A stretch of 64,000 nucleotides of DNA from Oryzias latipes (taxonomy: Eukaryota > Chordata > Actinopteri > Beloniformes > Adrianichthyidae). Numbering within the stretch: the first letter of the stretch is position 1; each line of letters begins with the position of its first letter. The notes below the pieces were generated by a model. It was not told the DNA's origin and searched no databases. It saw only the letters and a list, made by a program, of their open reading frames with translations. The stretch covers positions 1,116,278-1,180,277 of the forward strand of contig NC_019879.2 in NCBI RefSeq assembly GCF_002234675.1, read 5' to 3'. Below, piece after piece: positions 1 to 10,830 of this stretch. Position numbers and translations under genes: made by a program.

Positions 1-10
1 TTTTCTGCAG

Positions 11-3000
11 ATCCACCTGGTTCTCCTCAAAATCCAAGAATCACAGATACCACCAAATCTTCAGTGTCTCTGGCTTGGAGTCCTCCAGATGATGAGGGAG
101 ATGCAAGAGTTGATGGTTATATGATTGAAATGCAAAAGGTGGGAAGTGTGACTTGGGTCAAGTGTAACACTACACCATCTTTAATCTGTGAGTACACACT
201 TACCAACATGCCCCAAGGAGAAGAGTTCAAATTCCGTGTCATGGCCTGTAATGCTGGTGGCTGTGGAGAGCCTGCTGAAGTTCCTGGTACAGTCATTGTT
301 AAGGAGATGTTGGGTAAGGATTTACACAATGATTGTGTGCAGGTAAATAATACCAAAGTAAAAGTCACCTTTGTCCATTTTCTTTCTTTTTTTAAGAATC
401 TCCCGATTATGAACTGGACTTGAAATACAGAGATGTATACGTGGTCCGCCATGGAGGAGTCATAAGACTTTCTGTACCTATTAAAGGAAAACCTCAACCA
501 ACCTGCAAGTGGTCAAAGGATGGTGATACAGTCTCCACCAAGGCCATGATTGCCTCATCTGAAGATGGCAGTGAGTTGGTCATAAAGGGAGCAGAGAGAA
601 GTGATTCTGGAGTGTATGGTCTCCATTTGGAAAACGCAGTGGGCAAGAAGAAAGCCCAAATAAAGGTGAAGGTAATTGGCCGCCCAAGCGCTCCAGAGGG
701 ACCATTGGTCTTTGAAGAGATCCAAGCTAACTCTGTCAAAGTGTCCTGGAAGGCATCGACCGATAATGGGGGCTCTGAAATCATTGGATACATTGTAGAA
801 AGACGTGAGGCAACCAGAAATGCATGGTACACTGTGGACTCTAGAGTCACAGAAACTCAGCTTGTTGTTAAAGGCTTAAAGGAGGGAACCGAGTACCACT
901 TCAAAGTCACAGCTGAAAACTCATTTGGTATCAGTGCATCTCTGAAGACTGAGCAGCCAGTGGTACCAAAGACTCCTCTCTGTAAGCACTTTTTTGTTCT
1001 TAAAATTTCTATCACTTCCTTTGGAAAGCCCTAAACAAATCCTTCTTCTTGGCTATCTAGGTCCTCCTGAGCTCTCAAGTACCCCACCAGAGATCATGGA
1101 TGTTACCAAGAGCTCAGTGGCACTAGCCTGGTCCAGGCCAAAGGACGATGGTGGTTCTGCTATCACAGGCTATTATGTCGAGTACAAAGAGACAACAGTG
1201 GAGACATGGTCCCGCCATCAAGCCAAGATCACCTCAACCATGTTTACTCTTCATGGATTAACTCCGGATACATCCTACCAGTTCCGCATTGTTGCTGTTA
1301 ATGATATTGGAGAGAGTGAAGCTGGAGTTGAATCTGACGTTGTCACATGTAAAGATCCATTTGGTGAGAGTCATTTTACTAAAATTTCAAGCTGTGATTT
1401 ACACCCAAATACATACATTCCCATCTATGGGACTGGCACTGATCTACAGTTAAATTTCACATAAAACTTTGCTGATATGCAAAACTTAATAAAACTTAAT
1501 AAATCTGGTAGTGGTAGTCATAATGTTTTGACTTGATGAAAAGTAATTTTTGAATAATGATGCAATACAGTAGCGCGAACAAGTTGTAATGTGGGGTTCA
1601 GAGTCTTCCCCAAGGACACTTCCACACATAGGCCAGCAAGGTGGTCTTTAGATGAAAGGTCGACTGCTCTACCTCTGTTCCTCAGTTGTCCCATATGTAA
1701 GTATTAATTTTACTTTGTTTGCTTTGCTTCTTTTCTTATACTTTAGACAAGCCCAGCCAACCTGGCGAGATTGACACAGTGAACATAAGTAACAACTTTA
1801 TTACTATCCGCTGGCAAGCTCCCGAGTGTGATGGTGGAAAAGAGGTCTTGGGCTACTGGGTGGAATGCAGAAAGTCCATTGAGAGCTCATGGAAGAAATG
1901 CAACAAGCAGAGGCTGAAAGAAAAGGAATTTACCATGACAGGACTGGCCGAGGCAACGGAATATGAGTTTAGAGTGTTTGCTGAGAACGAGACAGGAATA
2001 AGCAGACCTCGAAGGACAGCCACATGCATTAAAACAAAACTGACTGGTGAGTACAATTAGTCCAGAAATGTAGACATTTACTCAACTTGCAAAGAGTAAC
2101 TAACACATTGCAAACATTTTTCTGTCATTAATTATTATAAATCTTTTTTTTCCTTTGCAGTTGAAAATAAACCAAGCCTGAGAAAAGAAATGGATGAAGT
2201 GACTGCTAAACTTGGCCAGCCTGCTGTCATGAAATGTCAGATTATTGGCCGTCCTGTTCCTGAGATTAAGTGGTATCATGCAGGCAGGGAAATTATTGCT
2301 TCCCGCAAATATGAGATGAGCTCTGATGGACGTAACCACTCTCTGTCTATTATGACAGACCAACAGGAGGATGAGGGAGAATACACCTGCAAGGCTATTA
2401 ATGATGCAGGTGAAGCAGAAACAAAAGGAGTTCTTGTGTTGGAGGCAGCTTCATCCTTTCACCCAGATTACCCTCTAAAGGAAACCTATTATGCTGGACT
2501 TGGAACAACTCTGAGAGTCCATGCAGTTTATATTGGACGTCCAGAACCTAAAATAATGTGGCTGCATGGAGCAAAGACACTCGAGAACACTGATGACATC
2601 AGCATTGAGACTACAGAGTATTATACACACCTGGTCATCAAGAATGTCCAGCGTAGAGTCCATGGAGGAAAGTACAGGATAAGATTACACAACCACTTTG
2701 GCCGGGCTGACACTGCTTTCAATGTTGAGATCTATGGTATGTTGTATACATTCATTTTCACAACATTAAGATGAGTATTTGAAAGAGTCAAATCATAATG
2801 TCTGTGAATATTACCATCTTGTACTTTTCCCAGACAAACCTGATGTGCCTCAGGGTCCTATTGTCCTTGATGCGCTCCTGAAGAATTCTGTCATTATCAG
2901 TTGGAAGCCCCCCAAGGATGATGGCGGCTGTCTCATTACCAATTATATAGTGGAAAAGCGTGAAGACAAGGAAGGCACAGAGTGGGAGCTGGTGTCTTCG

Positions 3001-6000
3001 TCCATTAATGGCACAAATTGCAGAGTGCCTAACCTTGTTGACAGTGCTGGATACTTCTTCCGTGTTTATGCCCAAAATCGCTATGGTAACAGTGAGCCAC
3101 TAGAGCTCACTAACCCCATCCTGATCAAGAGTCAGTTAGGTGGGTTTAAGGGTTGATTAGAAATGTGCATTTTACAGATGCAGTGTGAGAGTCATTACTA
3201 TAGTTTATTGAGCAAAAATGCTAACATTATTATGTTTTATGTCCACAGAAAAGCCTTCACCACCTTTGTCACCAGTTGTCTCTGGAATCACCAAAGACTC
3301 GTGTGTAGTTTCCTGGAAACCTCCACTTAGTGATGGAGGATCCAAAATCAAGAGCTATTGCCTTGAGAAGAAACACAAGAAGGATAAGAAAGAATGGACT
3401 GAGTGGACTTTGGTGACAACAGATGAGATCAAACAAACCGTATATTCAGTCAAGCACCTAATTGAGGGCATCATGTATGTCTTCCGTGTAAAGTGTGAGA
3501 ACCTTGGAGGACAAAGTGACTACAGTGAAGAGACCCCTCCTATCATTCCAGCCACAGCAATTGATATCCGTGCACCTGCCTTCAAAGAGGAGCTAAGAAA
3601 CATGAGCGTTAAGTACAAGAGCAACGCTACCCTTGTTTGCAAGATTGTGGGGCAGCCAAAGCCTGTAATAAAGTGGTTTAGAAGAGGAAAAGAGATCCAG
3701 TCTGATGGAAAGAAAATCAAAATCCAGGAATTTAAGGGAGGATACCATCAGCTGGTCATCACTGAAGCTGATGAGGAGGACTCCACAGTTTACCAGATCA
3801 GAGCCACAAACCAGGGAGGCTCTATTTGTGCAACAGTCTCTCTGGATGTTGAAGGTAAGTTGACAGAAGCTAGATTTAAACACCTAAATTATTATTATTA
3901 TTATTATTATTAGACCATTTTATTTCTAAAAAATAAAAGTTTTGATATTTGAAGTGAAAACAACCTCCTAACAAATCATTTGTTTCCCTTGCAGTCCCAG
4001 CCAAAATCAACTTGCCAAAGAACCTTAAAGACAAAGAAGCCATTCCAGCCTTGCGTGGGGAGGTGGTGAATATCAAGGTTCCTTTCAGTGGTAAACCAGA
4101 TCCTGTCATTACTTGGCAGAAGGGACAAGATCTACTTGACAGCAATGGCCACTACCAAGTTATTGTCACCAGATCCTTTACTGCATTAATCTTCCCTAAT
4201 GGCGTAGAAAAGAAGGATGCAGGTTTCTATATTGTCTGTGCCAAGAACAGATTTGGAATTGACCAGCAAACTGTTGAACTGGACGTTGCTGATGTGCCTG
4301 ATCCACCACGTGGCATTAAAGCCAGTGATATCTCCAAAGATTCTGTCACATTGAACTGGATGACCCCAGCAAATGATGGCGGCAGTAAGGTTGCAAGCTA
4401 TATTATAGAGAAATGCCCCACTACAGCTGAGAGATGGCAGCGAGTTGCCCAATCCCGTGACACCCACTATACTGTAACCAACTTATTTGGAGGAACAAGC
4501 TATCAGTTCAGAGTCATTGCTGAAAATAAGTTTGGACAGAGTGCCCCATCTGAGACAAGTGGGCCTGTCATGACAAAGGAAGACAAATCCAAAGTTCTCC
4601 TTTATGACAGGGAGGTTGATGATACTGGGCATGTCCCCAAAGGCAAAGTTCAACACTCAGATTCCAAGAATTTGCACAACAAATATGCTATTGCAGAGGA
4701 ACTGGGAAGAGGTCAATTTGGCATTGTCCACCGCTGTGTCAACATAAGCTCTGAAAAGACCTACATGGCTAAATTTGTTAAAGTGAGAGGGGCTGATCAG
4801 GCGATAATCAAGAAGGAAATTGCTACCCTAAATCTAGCAAAACATACTAACTTCCTTCTACTTCATGACAGTTTTGAAAGTCCAGAAGAACTGGTAATGA
4901 TCTTTGACTTCATGTCTGGTTGTGACATCTTTGAACGGCTCAGTACAGCAGAATTTGAGCTTAATGAACGGGAAATTGTTAATTACATCAGACAGATCTG
5001 TTCAGCCCTGGAGTTTCTTCATGGTCAGAGCTATGGGCACTTTGATATAAGACCTGAGAACATTGTGTACACAACTAGAACTAGCTCCAATGTAAAGATT
5101 ATTGAGTTGGGACAGTCCAGACATCTGACTCCAGGAGACCAAATAAAGATTCAGTATACCACTGCTGAATACGCTGCACCTGAGATCCACCAGTGTGATA
5201 TGGTTAGCACAGTCACTGACATGTGGTCAGTCGGTGTTCTTGCCTACGTACTCCTAAGTGGCCTTAATCCATTCACAGCTGAAACCAACCAACAAATGAT
5301 TGATAACATCTCTGGTGCAACCTACAGCTATGACGATGAATCCTTCAAACAAGTTAGTGTAGAAGCATTAGATTTCACAGATCGCTTGATGACGAAGGAA
5401 CGTAAACATCGTATGACGGCTGCTGAGGCCATGAAACATCCTTGGCTCACAAAGCCCACAGAGGAGATCAGTGCCAGAGTAATTCCAACCAACAGGCACA
5501 AAAGATACTACCAGACAATGTTAAGAAAAGAGTGGCAAACAGTTGTCCCGGCTGCACGTGTGGCCAGTGGTGGATCCATCAGGTCTCAGCGTGGCGTCTT
5601 TGTTTCCAAAGTTAAAATTGCTCCATTTGAACATGGTCCTATTGCCGGTCAGATAGGCCATGCAGTTGTAAACGAAGGGGATAGTGTGAAGTTCATCTGC
5701 CACATTGATAACTATGATAGTAGCACTGAGGTGACATGGTTCTGTGGTGTTAGGCAACTTGAAGGTGGAGACAAGTATGAAATTGAATATGAGGATGGTT
5801 TAGCTGTCATCAACATCCTTAACGTTACAAGAGCACATGATGGCACTTACAGGTGCAAAGTTGTGAATGAGTATGGTGAAGACAGTGCCTATGCTGAGCT
5901 GTTTATCAGTGGTGTAAGATCTTACCATGATTTCTTCACCACCCGTGTGGTAAGGAGAACAAAGCGCAGAGTTGACACTGCCAGAATGCTTCAGAAGCCC

Positions 6001-9000
6001 CCAGAGTTCACCCTTCCTTTAGTTAACCACACAGCCTATATCGGTGAGGACGTACGCTTTGGTGTTACTATCACTGTTCACCCAGAGCCTCGTGTTATTT
6101 GGCACAAATCTGGACAAAAGCTGATACCTGGACAAGACGACAGAAAATATACCTTCATCAATGAAAAGGGTTTATACCAGTTAATAATCCGCCGTGTGGA
6201 TATGGAAGATGATGCTGAATACAGTGTTGTGGCCCGTAACAGATATGGTGATGACAGCTGCAAGGCTCGCCTAACTGTTGTACCACGACCTAAACCAGCA
6301 GACCTAACCTTAAGGCCAATGTTTAAACGACTGCTTGCAAATGTTGAGTGTAGAGAGGGCCAGAATGTTCGCTTTGAGATTAGAGTTTCTGGCCACCCGG
6401 CACTAAAGTGGGAGAAGGATGGCACACCTTTGGCCTTTGGACCATCAATTGAGGTTGTCCATGAAGGCCTGGACTACTACATCCTTCATGTGAGAGACAC
6501 TTTACCTGAAGACTCTGGAGTGTACAGAGTTACTGCCACAAACTCTGCCGGTTCTGCGAGTTGTCAAGCATCACTCAAAGTAGAACGCTCAACTCATGTT
6601 AAAAAAGAATATGAAGTTAGCGAAAAAGAAGCAAAACAAATAGCTGGGAAAGAGGAATTGGATAAGAAAGTCAGACTGTCTCAAATATTGGCAGGCACTG
6701 TTGTCTCACCTTTACCACCTGCTGCAGTACAAGCTGTCAGGGAGGCAGCTACTATGTTCAAACCTGCTGTTGCCACTAAGAAGGGTGAGAAGACAGAAGC
6801 AGAGATCAAGAAAGAGCAAGAAGAAAGGAAAAAGCGGGCAGATGAGAAAAGGCTCCGTATGCCTTATGTCGTACCTACACCTCGTGTCATTAACCCAGCT
6901 GTTCTCGAGGAGGATGTGGAAATAAAATACTTTAAGCCACTCTCTGACATGAAATGGTACAAGACGCTACGAGATCAGTATGAGTTCCCTGAGCCAATGG
7001 AGAAAATTAGTCAAAAGAGAATGAAACGCATTCGCCTGTCCAGGTGGGAGCAGTTCTACGAAGTGCCCATGAGAGTCAAGGAGCAGTATAAGCCTAAGTG
7101 GCGCTTTGATGCTATGGCTCTAGATGACTTGGAGACTGTGAGACCTGCAAGGCATCATGCTTCTTCGCCCGAGACTGAAGCCTACCGCAGAATCAGAAGA
7201 AGATCTTTGGGTGACCTCTCAGACGAGGAGCTGCTGCTGCCTGCTGACGAGTATCTGACAATGAAAAGAACAGAGGAAGAGAGGCTACGTCTTGAAGAGG
7301 AACTGGAGCTCGGCTACTCTGCTTCTCCCCCAAGCCTCAGCCCAGTTCGCTTTGAGCTATCAGCTTTACGTGCCTCATCTCCCAGAAGAATCTATCATGA
7401 TGATGAAGAGGAAGAGGAGGTCAAAAGCTATGATTCTTACAGAATTCCATCCAAATATGAAGCTGGTCCTAGCTTTGTTGATCTCCGTCAGCGTCATGAC
7501 AAAGCAACCCACAAGCCGCCAAGACAAAAGCAAAGGGTATATGAAGAGAAAGAGGACTTGGAGCTTCTGCGCCCACACACAACCACTCAGAGAATCTCGT
7601 CTTACAAGAGTCAACTCAGACGCATGGAATTTGAAGAGAGGACACAAAGCTCCAAAAAGGAAATGGCTGTAAAAATGTCATCATTTTCTGAGGCCTCTGA
7701 GTCAGAACATTTGACAACTGTTACTTCAGAATATCTTCTTAAACCAATCAAAAAGGAATCTTCACTGGAATCAGACACCAAAAGATCATCTAGCAGAGAG
7801 AAGGCTTCCAAAACAGATGTTACTCTGCCCAAAGTGGACTTTTTGTCCAGGTATGAGGAAAGAAAGCAGGCTCTCAGATCAGAGAGAAGATCTGTGGAAA
7901 AGGTTGAAGTGGTGACACAAACTCCCTTCAGCCTTGACCATGCCCCTCGTATTACTATCAGGATGCGATCTCATCGTGTACCATATGGTTCCAACACAAG
8001 GTTTTCTCTAAACATCCAAGCCAAGCCTGAACCAGAGGTCAAGTGGTTCCATAATGGAAAAGAGATTCACCAAAGTAGCAAACATCAAGTGACAAACATA
8101 AGTGGTGTTTTGACTCTCCAGATCAACAGCTGTGTAACTGAGGATTCAGGGACCTACCGTGTGGTTTGCAAGAACACCAAAGGAGAGATTTCTGACTATG
8201 CTACATTGGATGTAACAGGAGAAGAATTTGCTACTTTCTCTTCCCTCCAGAGAGACGAAGAGCCTCCATCTGGATTTCTGCAAAAATTGTCAGAAACAGA
8301 GATTTATCATGAACAATCTTCTAAAGTATCTCTGAAAGAAACTGAAAGTGTAAAAGAAACTACCACAACCATCGCTGAAGATCACAGGGAGACACGAAGT
8401 GTTCCTGCCACAATCGTGACCAAGCCACAATCCTTGATTGTGAATGAAGGTGACACTGCCAGATTTGAGTGCGATGTTGATGGTGAGCCGTCCCCCTCTA
8501 TCACCTGGTTGCGTGAAGGTGTAACTGTTGGCCCCTCTTTCCGTCACCACATTGTATCTTCACAGTACAATTCCATTTTTGAGATTTCTGCTGTTGAGAT
8601 GTCAGATGAAGGTAACTACACGTTGCTTGTAGAAAATCCTGGCGGTAAACAAGAAGCCTATTTTACTCTTACAATAAACAAGTCTGAGTCAAAGGAGAAA
8701 GTGGCTTCCTCCCCTAGAATCACTTCTCCAGAGGCTAAATCCCCTCTTTCCAAATCCCCTGAACCGATCAAATCCCCCCAAAGAGTTAAGTCACCCCAGC
8801 AAATAAGGTCTCCAGTCTCCCCAAAATCACCAACACCAAAGTCTCCCACGCCAAAATCTCCCACTCCTAAATCCCCAACTCCTTCAGAGGTGAGACAAGA
8901 GATCATCACATGTCAAGATCAATCAGTGGAAGGCCTCATTTTAGCCCCCTACTTTTTAGTACAGCCAAGGTCCCAAAATGTCAATGAGGGACAAAATGTT

Positions 9001-9822
9001 AAATTCACCTGTCTAATTGGAGGAGATCCTTCATCCCGAGTGGAGTGGTTGAAGGACAACAAAAACGTAAGTATTTTTAATTAATCTTTTTTTTTCTTGC
9101 CAGTACATACACAATTTAACAAGCAGTAGTTCATCTTCATTTAAGGAACCTAAAAGTGAATCAACTCTTCTATCTTTCTTTGCAGATATCTATCATGTCA
9201 AATATTATACTGGGCCAGTCAAGGAATATGTATACTCTAAAGATATGTGAAGCCAAGTCTGCAAACCATGGAAAATACACAATACAAGCCAAGAATAAGT
9301 TTGGACAGTGCTCTGCAACTTTATACCTCGATGTTTCCAGTAAGTCATCAAATCATCAATTTGGGACACCAAATGTTAAAGTTAGAAAATGAAACTGAGT
9401 TTTGTCAGATTTAGCCAACTTTTTCAATATTTGATGTGTACTCATTACCCTAATGTCCGACTTTACTAAAAATGTGCCATATGTGTCATTTAAGCATGCT
9501 GACTTAACTTGACTTTTGATCCGCCAGATCAGAGTAGCAGCCAGCTTTTGACAAAAGCTTTATTTTTGGTCTGCATAGAAAAAAAACCTGCAAATTCAAC
9601 AAAACAGCAATATTGCAAATGTTTATTATACACCTTGTTCTTTTTCCAACAGGCACTCCTGCAAAGACGGATGCTCTTCCACAGCGTGCGAGCGCCCTGG
9701 CAGGGAAGTCTCCAGCGCTGGCAGGTTCTGCAGTGAAGGGGGAAGATGCTGGAGCAGACGGCAGCAGATTCTCCAACAAATTTTGCTCAAAGTCTGACGC
9801 CTTTCAAATTCGGTCGATGTAA
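11..9822 (+). CDS. ttn: Titin, C-terminal part (A-band end, kinase, M-band); 5' end outside window
   Basis: Giant sarcomeric protein of striated muscle spanning Z-disc to M-band. Exons read from splice signals and phase: 11-313, 397-981, 1061-1363, 1747-2046, 2161-2736, 2834-3139, 3249-3854, 3995-9066, 9186-9339, 9653-9822. Module order is FN3; Ig-FN3; FN3; FN3; Ig-Ig; FN3; FN3-Ig; then, in the 5.07-kb exon, Ig-FN3 (A169-A170 equivalents), kinase, Ig M1, M2 and M3, a long charged linker, M4, M5, a KSP region and the start of an M9-like Ig. This matches human titin A160 onward closely. All introns before the large exon are phase 1; the large exon ends in phase 0. M6-M8 and M10 equivalents are missing and the last exon encodes an unfamiliar tail. 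Teleosts often carry two adjacent titin genes, so this may be the shorter paralogue (inference). The identity is secure; the exact C-terminus is less so. Confidence 0.95.
1560..1695 (-). mobile_element. tRNA-like SINE remnant in a titin intron
   Basis: On the minus strand this reads as a SINE tail: a GAGGTAGAGCAGTCGACC block, then a 'gtgtccttgggcaagac'-like segment typical of fish tRNA-derived SINEs. The same GAGGTAGAGCAGTCGACCT block recurs at 43220-43240, so both are probably one family. No target duplication was identified. Confidence 0.55.
3887..3913. repeat. (ATT)n microsatellite in titin intron
   Basis: About nine perfect ATT units shortly after the donor site at 3855. A simple repeat with no sign of function. 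Confidence 0.9.
4681..5451 (+). other. ttn: Titin kinase domain (inside the large M-band exon)
   Basis: Protein kinase fold following an FN3 module, as in A170-TK of titin. Visible: glycine-rich loop GRGQFG near 4708, the ATP-site lysine in YMAKFVKV near 4763, catalytic-loop HFDIRPEN with its Asp codon at 5044-5046, and APEIHQ in the P+1 region. The DFG position reads ELG (5104-5112); human titin has EFG there, so neither has the metal-binding Asp, in keeping with weak or pseudokinase activity in this family. Human titin has two adjacent tyrosines in the P+1 loop (PEYYAPE). Here the stretch reads AEYAAPE, so the second is Ala (5173-5175). The domain is followed by a basic regulatory tail and then M1. 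In mammals this module acts as a mechanosensor that recruits autophagy adaptors; the same role here is inferred. Confidence 0.93.
8698..8890 (+). repeat. ttn: Titin KSP-type Ser-Pro repeat region
   Basis: About 60 residues carrying roughly twelve Ser-Pro motifs, eight of them Lys-Ser-Pro, ending in four near-identical KSPTP pentapeptides (8827-8880). In mammals the equivalent segment follows M5 and has a handful of VKSP motifs phosphorylated in differentiating muscle. The pentapeptide run is a recent-looking tandem expansion. It lies between the M5 Ig (about 8395-8680) and an M9-like Ig (from about 8945). Confidence 0.85.
9653..9822 (+). CDS. ttn: Terminal titin exon encoding an unusual C-terminal tail
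   Basis: Acceptor after a pyrimidine tract ending CAACAG at 9647-9652. The phase joins cleanly to exon 9186-9339, whose donor is at 9340. It encodes about 56 residues with an ALAGKSPALAG motif containing one more KSP, then an unstructured stretch ending at TAA 9820-9822. No Ig fold is visible, whereas other titins end with Ig M10. Either this is the true terminus of a short paralogue or a further exon is missed; nothing M10-like is seen between here and the convergent bmpr2 gene. Confidence 0.7.
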
Positions 9823-10830
9823 AAAATAACTGAAAACAAATGATTTATATCCAGTTTCCCTTAATAGATACTTTTTATTAAGTGAAACAAGAGCACTAGA
9901 TTTACTTAATAAAAATCTGGACTGCTGTTTGTGTAAATATGAACTATTTTTATATCGAACCTGACATTAATTTATGCCAAACAAGGTACTAAAGTTGTGA
10001 AATGTGCCATATTGGATTACCATGACTTAGGATGTTTGAACCTCCTTTTTGTGACATGTACATAATGTATATAGCCGAATTGACCGGTTATGGAAAATGT
10101 ATGCATTGTTTTTGATGACAAAAATATTATCTGAAATTTAATGAAACCTAAATGGGGTTTAACAGGAGAAAGTTCCACAAGGAACGAATACCCTGCTAAA
10201 CTTAGAAACTAAACTCTGTGCCTCAACGATAAGTTGAAGTTTTAAGATTGCCTCAACAGGTAGAGAGGCTCCCTGTTGATGTTGTAAACCAAAAGCACAA
10301 GGACAAAATGATCATTTATGACATGTATTTGTGATGTTACGGTTTCTTGCCGATAGTACCATGAGTAAAAGACCCCGAGTGCTGCGTGCATTACCCTCAT
10401 GTAGGCAGCACGAAATGGCCTTTTGCTCAGACTGACAGTCATGAAAGCATGAATCGATGACCTTCCCAGAGTGCGAGCGGCCTGCACTCTGTATTTGGAT
10501 CATCTTCATGAAAGGGGCTGTTTCTGTTCAAAGACAACACTGAACAGCAAGTCAAAAGCAACACTTCTGTGCAGAAGCAGCGCTGTCTTTCGCAGGATAC
10601 CTACATAATAATTTTGAGTGTTTGCGTGTGAGTGTCTGTAGCTAGTAGTTCTTTTATTGTCTCATTAATCAGGGTTTTCCTCATCTACATCACTGAGTCC
10701 ATCTCTTGTGAGAAGAAAAGCAGTTATGTTTTACCCTGCTCATTTATTCAACCTATCTCATGATGTAAAACTATATTTTGTCCTCCCTGGGCTTTATGCA
10801 TTATTGATTTAATAAAGCATGATTTCAGCA
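9823..10830 (+). terminator. ttn: Titin 3' UTR and poly(A) signal
   Basis: AT-rich sequence with no sustained reading frame after the titin stop. A canonical AATAAA at 10811-10816 gives a UTR of about 1 kb. The cleavage position is inferred to be within some 20 bases after it. Confidence 0.6.
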
